48,368 bases of DNA from Parcubacteria group bacterium GW2011_GWA2_42_14 (lineage in GTDB: Bacteria > Patescibacteriota > Minisyncoccia > Sungbacterales > GWA2-42-14), in assembly GCA_000998135.1 (NCBI GenBank), contig LCCV01000007.1:1-48368 (forward strand), read 5' to 3'. Positions 31,373 through 38,135 of this stretch are shown here, one piece after another. Position 1 is the first letter of the stretch, and every line of letters starts with the position of its first letter. The translations under genes were made by a program, and so were the position numbers. Below the pieces are notes generated by a model, which ran no database searches, was not told the origin of the DNA, and saw nothing but the letters and a program-made list of their open reading frames with translations.

Positions 31373-32972
31373 ATGCAATAGGAAGTTCCACAAAAAAACT
31401 ACTCCCCTTTCCTACTCCTTCCGATTCAACATAAATCCGGCCTTCGTGGTCGTCAATTATTTTTTTGGCCACATAAAGGCCCAATCCGCTGCCTTCGGTG
31501 TATAATTTCCTGGTGCGCTCCGCCCTTACAAATTTGACAAATAAATGGCCTATATCCTCTTTATCAATACCGCGCCCTGAATCCTCCACAATCATCCCCA
31601 AATATTTCTTGCCGCCAACTTCCTTTTTATAAAACCTGATTTCCGCTCCCCCTTTATCAGTATAACGAATGGCGTTATCAATCAAATTCAAAATTATCTG
31701 GCGGATTTTATCGTAATCGGCAAAAATCGGCGGGATTGCGAAAGAGGGCTCGGTTATTATAATCCGCAAGTTTTTTTTCTCAATATTCAGCTCCTGTTCT
31801 CCAATAACCTCCTTGACCAAATACAATAAATTTATTTTTTTGAATTCGTAATTCATCCGGCCGGATTCAATCTGCGACAAATTAAGAAGGTCATCAATCA
31901 ATTTTATCAGATGTTCGGTTGAAACAAAAATTTTATGAAGAGCCTCAATTTGTCCGGCGGTTAAACGGCCGAAAGTACCTTCAAGCAGAATGGAAATGTA
32001 TCCTTTCACGGCCGTTAGGGGAGAACGCAATTGGTGCGAGGCGATGGAAATAAATTCCGACTTGGTTTCATCCAGCCGTTTTAATTCTTCGTTGGCATGG
32101 GACAGGCTGTTGCTAAGGCGCTCAAGCTCTTCTTTCTGTTCTACTTCCCCTACGACGCTTCGTATAAGAAAAATGCCTGAAAGAAGCGTAACGATAAAAA
32201 CAGAAATGTTGAATAATAATTCTTTAATGCTACTAAAGATAAAAACATTCACAAAAAGGAAAATCCACATGATGCTTGCAAATATTTCCGTTGCGATAAC
32301 CCGGATATTTAAAAGGTGATGGCGCATAATTCCGTATGTAAGAATTCCCGCCCAAATGGCAACGCCGATCGGCCCGGCCCAAAGAAGTTCAAACCGGTTG
32401 AACCACGGCATGATAATATTTGTTGACGCCGACAGGATTAAACCGATAAGCGTACCGGTAATTATAAAAACGAATTGTAATTTTTTGTTCCGGTCATCCT
32501 CAGCGCGAAACGCCCGTGCAAGCACGATAAAACCTAAAATGAAATATGACCCGAAATATAAATCAAAAAGCAGATGCCACGGTCCGTAGGCGAATCCCTT
32601 TACCAGACCAAATAAAAGAATCTTTTTAATAAGGAACGGTGTGAAAAAATAAAGATAGGCAAGGAAGGCCCAAGGAAGAGCCAGGAGCATGCTTGAAATG
32701 GTCTGCAGTTTTTTACCTGAAAACAAAAGGGCAAAACGCAAAAAAAGGAAGGCAATAAATCCTCCGGATATATATACTAACCGCCCCCAAAAATCCAAAA
32801 AAGGCCCGTTTTCGGCAAAATAAAAAAAGGTGAGAGAGAGGGCCCAAAACGCAATCGACCCGGCAAAGGCACTGAAGGCAATACGGTCCCTTGTCTTCCG
32901 GTAGGAGATAATGGAAAGCCACGCCACGATAAATACGACTGTGGCAAGAATAACAATACGATAGTCGTTCAT
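31371..32972 (-). CDS. Polytopic sensor histidine kinase
   Basis: A kinase with 7-8 N-terminal membrane segments (about the first 270 residues) and no large extracytoplasmic domain, then a short coiled linker, HisKA with phospho-acceptor His in SIASHQLRSPLTAVKGY, and HATPase with NLIDNAIRYT, EDSGRGID and GSGLGLYVAKK. I choose the ATG of MNDYRIVI at 32972 because TATAAT ends 7 bases upstream. The ORF track start (33026) lies upstream of a terminator that belongs to the preceding gene. It is an orphan kinase; the lone receiver at 35.1 kb is a candidate partner. Confidence 0.93.
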   Translation of the reverse strand: MNDYRIVILATVVFIVAWLSIISYRKTRDRIAFSAFAGSIAFWALSLTFFYFAENGPFLDFWGRLVYISGGFIAFLFLRFALLFSGKKLQTISSMLLALPWAFLAYLYFFTPFLIKKILLFGLVKGFAYGPWHLLFDLYFGSYFILGFIVLARAFRAEDDRNKKLQFVFIITGTLIGLILSASTNIIMPWFNRFELLWAGPIGVAIWAGILTYGIMRHHLLNIRVIATEIFASIMWIFLFVNVFIFSSIKELLFNISVFIVTLLSGIFLIRSVVGEVEQKEELERLSNSLSHANEELKRLDETKSEFISIASHQLRSPLTAVKGYISILLEGTFGRLTAGQIEALHKIFVSTEHLIKLIDDLLNLSQIESGRMNYEFKKINLLYLVKEVIGEQELNIEKKNLRIIITEPSFAIPPIFADYDKIRQIILNLIDNAIRYTDKGGAEIRFYKKEVGGKKYLGMIVEDSGRGIDKEDIGHLFVKFVRAERTRKLYTEGSGLGLYVAKKIIDDHEGRIYVESEGVGKGSSFFVELPIA

Positions 32973-32979
32973 ACTATTC

Positions 32980-32985
32980 ATTATA
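32980..32985 (-). promoter_or_regulatory. -10 box of the polytopic sensor kinase gene, leaderless type
   Basis: Minus strand TATAAT, 7 bases before the ATG at 32972, just after the terminator of the upstream gene. Confidence 0.55.
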
Positions 32986-32989
32986 ATAT

Positions 32990-33014
32990 AAAAAGGCGGA
33001 GTATCAAACCCGCC
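32990..33014 (-). terminator. Terminator after the hot-dog protein gene
   Basis: On the minus strand GGCGG...CCGCC stem followed by TTTTT. It begins about 10 bases after the stop codon. Confidence 0.75.
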
Positions 33015-33022
33015 CTGTTTGT

Positions 33023-33616
33023 TCATTGTCTGAGGGCGGCAAGCAGAAGCTGTTTCGGAATAATTGCATATTCAAGCCCGCTTATTTTACCCGCAGGTAC
33101 GAAATGATCTCCGGCCACTATCCATGTTTGAGTATTCATAGTTGCCTTGATAACGCGCCGTCCTTTAACTGAAATTACTTCAGCATACGAAAGAGCGTTT
33201 ACAGGCGGCCGGGTATAGCGCAGGTCGGAAAAGCCCAGGAGCGACTCAACCGGTCCGGTTTTAATGACTTCGGCAACAACATTATTTCCGCCGTTTAAGA
33301 AGGCGGCGAGAAATCTGCCGGTAAGGGCAAGCGCCTTGGAAAAAAGAATAAGCGGCGTCATGAGTTCTTCAGGAATATGTCCGGCGCAATCCTCGCGCGT
33401 TATTTCAGAAAGCGAAACAATTGATTTGTTGCCGTTCTTATTGGTAAACACTGCCGCTTTCTTTAAGATTAAAAAAGGCGGCCGGTCCGGTAAAATCTCT
33501 TCAATTCCGCTTTGGTCAAATAAAATCAGGTCGTTATCAACTTTCAAAATTTCATTGAGCTCAACAAGCGACGGCGAAATCCCAAAAAAAAGAGAGATTT
33601 CCTCATGCTTTGCCAT
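33023..33616 (-). CDS. FabZ/FabA-like hot-dog-fold protein, probably altered active site
   Basis: 197 residues with the hot-dog landmarks of 3-hydroxyacyl-ACP dehydratases: IEEILPDRPPFLILKKAAVF (FabZ: LPHRYPFLLVD) and REDCAGHIPEELMTPLILFSKALALTG (FabZ: GHFPGxPVMPGVLxxEAMAQ). The catalytic His is kept (His80), but the Glu/Asp of the central helix is Lys94 and the PG turn is changed. So dehydratase activity is doubtful; it may bind an acyl or thioester ligand or be a structural relative. No fatty-acid synthesis genes are nearby. A GGAGGTGG ribosome-binding site is enclosed with the ATG in a short hairpin. Confidence 0.75.
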   Translation of the reverse strand: MAKHEEISLFFGISPSLVELNEILKVDNDLILFDQSGIEEILPDRPPFLILKKAAVFTNKNGNKSIVSLSEITREDCAGHIPEELMTPLILFSKALALTGRFLAAFLNGGNNVVAEVIKTGPVESLLGFSDLRYTRPPVNALSYAEVISVKGRRVIKATMNTQTWIVAGDHFVPAGKISGLEYAIIPKQLLLAALRQ

Positions 33617-33630
33617 GGACCACCTCCATG
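33614..33630 (-). promoter_or_regulatory. Hairpin enclosing ribosome-binding site and start codon
   Basis: mRNA-sense CATGGA GGTGG TCCATG: perfect 6-bp arms. The GGAGG and the start ATG of the hot-dog gene are both inside the structure, which could limit initiation until melted or coupled. Confidence 0.5.
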
Positions 33631-33709
33631 TTTTTGAGGAACCTATGCAAGCATATCATAAACTCTCTAAAAAATACAATACCTCAAGAGGAAAATGGGC
33701 AGGAAAAAA

Positions 33710-34678
33710 TTAAGTTGTTTGCTGTTTTCGCAAAGCCGACTCAATCATCAAATCAAGAAGTTCGGAAAAACCGATTCCCGCGGCTTTTGCCGATTCAGGC
33801 AACAAGCTGGTTGAAGTCATGCCCGGCAAGGTGTTTATTTCCAGGATATGAATTTTGCCGTTTGCAGATAAAATAATGTCTGTTCTAGACATTCCCCGGC
33901 AGCCAATAATGTTATGGGTGAGGCGGGCGGCATCCTGTATTTTTTTAATAAGGATTTCCGGTACGTTTCCGGGTGGTATGATATGTTTACTTCCCCCATC
34001 CGCGTATTTTGATTGATAATCGTAGAAAGTTCCTGCTTTTGTCAGAATCTCAACCGGGGGCAAGGGCAACAACGTTCCAGTTGCACCTTCTACCACTCCG
34101 CAGGTCATTTCCCTCCCGCGGATAAATTTCTGGACCAAAACGCTGTTGGAATACGAAAAAGCGGAATTTAACGCATTTCTAAGTCCGTTTTTTTTCTTAA
34201 CAATTGACACTCCGACGCTGGAACCGCGATTGGCCGGTTTAATAACCAGAGGGAATGAAAAACCGCCGGTGATTCTTAAAACCGCGCGGCTTTTGTCAGA
34301 CAACCAATCCTGTTTTTTTATTACGGCAAATTCCGGAACCACAAGGCCCGCCTGACGAAATAAAACAGCTTGTCTTAGCTTATCCATTCCCAAGGCGCTC
34401 GCCAAAACGCCGGAACCGGTATAAGGAAGACGGGATGATTCAAGCAATCCCTGCAGGATGCCGTCCTCGCCAAATTCACCATGCATGGCTATAAAAACAA
34501 CAGCGCCATTCATTCTTGCCCTAGGGAAAAACCAATTTCCTTTTCGGGGAACTATAATTGAATCTACTTCATATTTATTCCTATCCAAATGTTTTATAAC
34601 TTCTTTTCCGGTATTTAAAGAAACCCCGTGCTCAGACGAGGGTCCTCCCATAATAACTATCACGCGCCGCTTCTTCAT
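33710..34678 (-). CDS. ddl: D-alanine--D-alanine ligase
   Basis: An ATP-grasp enzyme forming D-Ala-D-Ala for MurF. 322 residues. Motifs: IVIMGGPSSEHGVSLNTG, AMHGEFGEDGILQGLLE, PYTGSGVLASALGMDK, KPANRGSSVGVS and EINTLPGMTSTSLLPESAKAAGI. Active-site residues look complete. Its ATG overlaps the glutaredoxin stop (TAATG), implying translational coupling. Confidence 0.96.
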   Translation of the reverse strand: MKKRRVIVIMGGPSSEHGVSLNTGKEVIKHLDRNKYEVDSIIVPRKGNWFFPRARMNGAVVFIAMHGEFGEDGILQGLLESSRLPYTGSGVLASALGMDKLRQAVLFRQAGLVVPEFAVIKKQDWLSDKSRAVLRITGGFSFPLVIKPANRGSSVGVSIVKKKNGLRNALNSAFSYSNSVLVQKFIRGREMTCGVVEGATGTLLPLPPVEILTKAGTFYDYQSKYADGGSKHIIPPGNVPEILIKKIQDAARLTHNIIGCRGMSRTDIILSANGKIHILEINTLPGMTSTSLLPESAKAAGIGFSELLDLMIESALRKQQTT

Positions 34679-34914
34679 TATTTTATTTGGAGTAATTCAA
34701 AAAGTTTCGGCTTGTCAAAACCGACTATGATTTTTCCGTCAATTTCAATAACCGGAACCCCAAGTTGTCCCGATTTCTGAACCATTTCATCGCGGGCTTT
34801 TTCATCAACCGCCACATTCAATTCTTTATATGCAACATTATTATCCTTAAAAAACTCCTTGGCCATTTTGCAGTAAACGCAACTTGGTGTTGTATATATA
34901 ATTATATTAGACAT
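34678..34914 (-). CDS. Glutaredoxin-like thiol oxidoreductase
   Basis: A 78-residue single-domain protein with the N-terminal strand IIIYTTPSC and dithiol motif CVYC (Cys12, Cys15), the cis-Pro segment GVPVIEIDG and GFDKPKLFELL. NrdH/glutaredoxin-type proteins reduce ribonucleotide reductase or protein disulfides. The electron donor cannot be assigned; no reductase is in view. It is coupled to ddl. Confidence 0.92.
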   Translation of the reverse strand: MSNIIIYTTPSCVYCKMAKEFFKDNNVAYKELNVAVDEKARDEMVQKSGQLGVPVIEIDGKIIVGFDKPKLFELLQIK

Positions 34915-34921
34915 ATTTATT

Positions 34922-35095
34922 CGATAAATCCTAAATTCGAAATCCTAAATTCTAAACGTAAATAGCCTGTTAAGTAAGTTAAGTGAATTAAGTAAATTAA
35001 GCTTAACTCGCTTAAAAAGCTAAAATTGTAATTTGTTTAGGATTTTCCGCCAGAGGTGAATCCGCCTTCGGAGGAAAATATTAGGATTTAGGGTT
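34922..35095. repeat. Composite nested inverted repeat with inserted palindrome (copy A4)
   Basis: Family D left arm (AAATCCTAAATTCGAAATCC), family A core (AAGTTAAGTGAATTAAGT... AAGCTTAACTCGCTTAA, shortened right arm), then a D right arm interrupted after GGATTTTCCGCC by a short palindromic insert (AGAGGTGAATCCGCCTTCGG). It then resumes GGAAAATATTAGGATTTA. Confidence 0.86.
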
Positions 35096-35488
35096 TTATT
35101 TAGCAAAATATTGCTTTATCAAATCACTGATTTTTCCCGGGGTCGTTTCGGCCTTAATGAAAATATCAACAGCCCCCAAATCTTTAATATTTTCTCTTTC
35201 GTCCGGATAAAGCATGTTGGTTAACACAAAAACAACTATTTTTTTTGTATCAGGGTCGCCTTTCAGCAGTTTTAAAACATCAATGCCATACATTCCCGGC
35301 AAGCGCAAATCAAGCAAAATCACATCGGGCTTTTCGGCTTTCGCGGTTTCAAAACCTTTCCGGCCGTCGTCCACGTGCAAAACTTGACACCCGACCCCTT
35401 CCAGATGGTTTTTATACATCTTTGCCAAATCCTGATCGTCTTCAATAATCAACACTTTTTGGGTTATACGAATGGGAATATCTACCAT
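35096..35488 (-). CDS. Single-domain response regulator (CheY-like receiver)
   Basis: About 130 residues, a receiver domain only: acidic pair in VLIIEDDQD, phospho-acceptor Asp in ILLDLRLPGM, the switch Thr in VFVLTN and Lys in FIKAE. There is no DNA-binding output. I start at the ATG at 35488, where TATAAT ends 6 bases upstream; the longer ORF would translate the family H repeat. It may serve either orphan kinase in this window. Confidence 0.92.
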   Translation of the reverse strand: MVDIPIRITQKVLIIEDDQDLAKMYKNHLEGVGCQVLHVDDGRKGFETAKAEKPDVILLDLRLPGMYGIDVLKLLKGDPDTKKIVVFVLTNMLYPDERENIKDLGAVDIFIKAETTPGKISDLIKQYFAK

Positions 35489-35494
35489 AACATT

Positions 35495-35500
35495 ATTATA
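35495..35500 (-). promoter_or_regulatory. -10 box of the response regulator gene, leaderless type
   Basis: Minus strand TATAAT, 6 bases, ATG. It decides the start codon at 35488. Confidence 0.6.
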
Positions 35501-35512
35501 AATTAAAAAACG

Positions 35513-35598
35513 ATGAATATCAATAAATATCGCGAAGCAAATATCCATCAATATCAGATATTAATTGATACTTATTGATACTTGTTGATATTTATTGT
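35513..35598. repeat. Short-unit inverted repeat, family H
   Basis: GAATATCAATAAATATCGCG on the left. Tandem 10-base units TTGATACTTA, TTGATACTTG, TTGATATTTA are on the right, the inverted complement of the left arm. The right end supplies the last codon region of the glycosidase-like gene. Confidence 0.82.
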
Positions 35599-36623
35599 TT
35601 GGAATTTTGAAATAATAACCTGGCTTTGTCCCAAAATCCCCACTGATTATGCTTCTGCCCCATCCAATACCACCACTCTGCCCCCCAAAAATATATCGTA
35701 TCAAATCCTGTTTTTTTGACAAATTCAACGCGCTCCTCAAATTCCGATTCGGGAAAAACCGCCAATTGCTCTTCCAAAGCCGTTTCATAAATTTGCTTCG
35801 GATTCCAGGGTTCCATTTGAAATTCCACAACTATTTTCGGTTTTTTACCGGCAATAAAATCAGTTAATCTTGACTTGGCCCTGAAAAATCCTGGGCCGAT
35901 GGGATAACGGAACTGGCCAATCCAATTATTATAAATCTGAAAATACATTGTTGTCCCGAAAATATCGGCCCTTGACGCGGCCGGTATCCATCTGCCCAAT
36001 TCTCCTGAATCGGTAATTAAAACCGGGCGCGACGGATCAAGCGAACGAACCAGCTCAATTTCCCTTTCCAAAAATTCTTTATCAAATTCGGGGCATTCCC
36101 CAAACGGCAAAAACGGTTCATTCTCTACCTGCCAGTATTTGACGCTTTCATAATTTTTAAAACGGTTTATTGTTTCTTCTATATATTTTAATAATTTTTG
36201 TTGTTTATATTCTTTGTTCTGTGGTTGGTGGTTAGCGGCTGATTGTTGGTTGTTGAGCCAACCGGGTTCATGGCATTCGGGCCAGCGCGGAAGTTTTCTG
36301 CCGACCGCCAGAATTATTTCCGCATTCCTTTTTTCCGCCTCCCGAACCTGCCACCATAAATCATCAAAATCGAAACTTTCCTCCCGCGTTTCAATTTCGT
36401 CCCAATAAGCGGGTAATCTTAATTTTCTTGCCCCCAAATCATCAAGAAGAGCGGCATAAAGCGCCTTCCAATCCAGTCCCAATTTTTCAGCAAATGGCTT
36501 AGAGAAAGTAACGCCGTACCGCATTTGTTGCGGCGCGGGAAACGGGCGGGAAAGGTACCATAAAAAAGCACCGAACAACAACAAAATAAATACAACCAGC
36601 CACAGTTTAACCTTATTAATCAT
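35592..36623 (-). CDS. Membrane-anchored glycoside-hydrolase-like protein (clan GH-A type)
   Basis: 343 residues with an N-terminal anchor (about 5-25) and a TIM-barrel-like body: MRYGVTFSKPFAEKLGLDW, LGARKLRLPAYWDEIE, AVGRKLPRWPECHEPGW, KYWQVENEPFLPFG (NEP, acid/base Glu) and IVVEFQMEPW (candidate nucleophile Glu on strand 7), then FDTIYFWGAEWWYW. This is the layout of clan A glycosidases (GH5/GH39/GH42 relatives); substrate unknown. NNQQSAANHQPQNKEYKQQ is a family C repeat translated in frame within a loop. It could degrade host or community polysaccharide or modify its own surface glycans. Confidence 0.75.
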   Translation of the reverse strand: MINKVKLWLVVFILLLFGAFLWYLSRPFPAPQQMRYGVTFSKPFAEKLGLDWKALYAALLDDLGARKLRLPAYWDEIETREESFDFDDLWWQVREAEKRNAEIILAVGRKLPRWPECHEPGWLNNQQSAANHQPQNKEYKQQKLLKYIEETINRFKNYESVKYWQVENEPFLPFGECPEFDKEFLEREIELVRSLDPSRPVLITDSGELGRWIPAASRADIFGTTMYFQIYNNWIGQFRYPIGPGFFRAKSRLTDFIAGKKPKIVVEFQMEPWNPKQIYETALEEQLAVFPESEFEERVEFVKKTGFDTIYFWGAEWWYWMGQKHNQWGFWDKARLLFQNSKQ

Positions 36624-36625
36624 AA

Positions 36626-36740
36626 TTTATAAATCCCAAATCCAAAATTCCAAATAATCCAAATAACCAAAAAATAAAATATTTTGATATTTTAATTTTG
36701 AATTTATTTGGGATTTTAATATTGGGATTTTGAATTTAAC
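36626..36740. repeat. Short-unit inverted repeat, family D-like
   Basis: AAATCCCAAATCCAAAATTC on the left and GAATTTATTTGGGATTTTAA on the right, with an AT-rich centre. It fills the gap between the transporter and glycosidase-like genes. Confidence 0.8.
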
Positions 36741-36745
36741 CCGTA

Positions 36746-37675
36746 TTATCCCAACGCCAACAACGCTAGCCCCGATACCACCAGCACTATCCCGATACTT
36801 TTCTGGTAAAGGGCCGGGCGCCTGAAATCTTCCGCCAGAATTTTCGGATATTTTCTGGAAAGCAATGCCGCAAAAATAAAAATCAAAGTGTATTCTACGC
36901 CTTGCATGGCGTTAATAATGCTTACCCTGCCTATGGATATGGCATAATCAAGCAGGAAAAAACCGGTTGCCCCCAAAAATTTATTAAGCATAAAAAAGGC
37001 TCCGGTGGAAGTTATGGCCTGAAGCCGCGAAGAATTCAAAATATCGTACCTTGACTCTTTTCCAAATAAAAACAAAATGGCAGCGATAAATCCGCCAAGG
37101 CGCGACCAAATAAAAGCGTTTATAAACGGGGTGTGGTTGGTTGCGGCTTTGAATAAAACATAAGTTAAAGCAAAAAGAAAAGCGGAAAGCAGAGTGATAA
37201 AAAATATTTTTTTTGTTTCCGGTTTTTGCACGCGGATGCCGTCCACCTTGATAGCCAGACTTATTAAAACTCCTCCGGCGATAAGAAATAAAAAAGCCAT
37301 TAATTCCATCCATCCTAAACTCTCACCCAAAAAAATCCGCGACAAGAGCAAAACAAATATGGGACTGAATCCGCCGATAACCGGTGCGATACGCGATGCC
37401 TCGTTTTTTTGAAGAATCACAAAAAAGGAATAAAAAGCCAAAACAGACAAAAATCCGGAAATAGTTGCAAATAAAAATTCTTTCAATGCTGGTATAAAAA
37501 AACCGAAGGGCGCCAGTAGTAAAGCAAAAATTCCGAAAATGCCGACCCAAAACGCGTAGGTTGAAGGATGGGAAATTCTTTTTTCCAGCAAAAACTTATC
37601 AATTATCGCCGTTGCGGCATGGAAAAAATAAGCAATAACGGCAATCAAAACCCAGCTTTTTAATAAAAAAGGCAT
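36746..37675 (-). CDS. EamA/DMT-family transporter
   Basis: A 309-residue polytopic protein with about 10 membrane segments in two EamA repeats. The first repeat ends GFSPIFVLLLSRIFLGESLGWMELMAFLFLIAGGVLI, the second AMQGVEYTLIFIFAALLSRKYPKIL...SIGIVLVVSGLALLALG. DMT carriers move small metabolites such as amino acids or nucleotides; the substrate is not predictable here, but an uptake role would suit a host-dependent cell. An extended -10 ends 6 bases before the ATG. Confidence 0.85.
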   Translation of the reverse strand: MPFLLKSWVLIAVIAYFFHAATAIIDKFLLEKRISHPSTYAFWVGIFGIFALLLAPFGFFIPALKEFLFATISGFLSVLAFYSFFVILQKNEASRIAPVIGGFSPIFVLLLSRIFLGESLGWMELMAFLFLIAGGVLISLAIKVDGIRVQKPETKKIFFITLLSAFLFALTYVLFKAATNHTPFINAFIWSRLGGFIAAILFLFGKESRYDILNSSRLQAITSTGAFFMLNKFLGATGFFLLDYAISIGRVSIINAMQGVEYTLIFIFAALLSRKYPKILAEDFRRPALYQKSIGIVLVVSGLALLALG

Positions 37676-37681
37676 ATTCGT

Positions 37682-37690
37682 ATTATATCA
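37682..37690 (-). promoter_or_regulatory. Extended -10 promoter of the EamA gene, leaderless type
   Basis: Minus strand TGA TATAAT, 6 bases, ATG. Confidence 0.65.
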
Positions 37691-37699
37691 TATCGTTAA

Positions 37700-38085
37700 A
37701 AATCTTAAACTATAAAAATTAAAATCTAAACAATCCGGCATATTAAGCAAGTTAAGTAAATTAAGTAAATTAAGCTTAACTTGCTTAACCCGCTTAATTC
37801 ACTTAATAAGCTATAAAATTTGTTTAGGATTTTCCACCCAGACCGTCCGAAAACCGTCATTCTGAACTTTGTGAAGAATCTCTGCCATTCAAGATTGGTT
37901 TAAACACGAGATTCTTCGCGGATGGATTCGATAAACTCACCACAGGGTTTATCCTGAGATTCTTCCCCTTCGCATGGCTCAGGGTCAGAATGACGACCGA
38001 AGGACTCAAAATGACAAAAGCGCTTTTTTAGCAGTTTTCGGACGGTCTGTCGGCGGAAGATATTAAGATTTAAAAAACTGTGTGT
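37700..38085. repeat. Composite repeat A5 interrupted by MITE-like element F2
   Basis: This 460-base gap between divergent genes has no gene. Family D/A words (ATTAAGCAAGTTAAGTAAA ... GCTTAATTCACTTAATAAGC, then TTTAGGATTTTCC) are split by element F2. The other half of the outer arm resumes after it (GGCGGAAGATATTAAGATTTA). The pilB promoter follows. Confidence 0.85.
37842..38046. mobile_element. MITE-like element, family F (copy F2, inverted and expanded)
   Basis: Perfect 13-base terminal inverted repeats ACCGTCCGAAAAC / GTTTTCGGACGGT. Read on the minus strand it matches F1 at both ends (AAAAAAGCGCTTTTGTCATT; CGTGTTTAA; GCAGAGATTCTTCACAAA) with an extra block of about 80 bases containing another GTCATTCTGA...GAAGAATC unit. 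It has no coding capacity. Confidence 0.82.
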
Positions 38086-38118
38086 GGATAAGTTTTACAT
38101 CGAAAAAAACTGTTAAAA

Positions 38119-38127
38119 TGCTATAAT
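38119..38127 (+). promoter_or_regulatory. Extended -10 promoter of the pilB-like gene, leaderless type
   Basis: TGC TATAAT, ending 8 bases before the ATG. Confidence 0.65.
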
Positions 38128-38135
38128 AAAGTCCT

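Noticed and set aside
32973-33026. ORF-track start of the second sensor kinase (MNKQGGFDTPP)
   Set aside because: Those codons translate the terminator of the upstream gene; TATAAT directly before MNDYR supports the later start.
35489-35551. N-terminal extension of the response regulator (MMDICFAIFIDIHRF)
   Set aside because: It is the family H repeat translated, and the -10 box lies inside it.
191-38085. CRISPR array interpretation of the repeats
   Set aside because: Units are 7-10 bases, arranged as inverted arms, without unique spacers of constant size and without cas genes; the Cas4-like nuclease is a stand-alone RecB-type protein.
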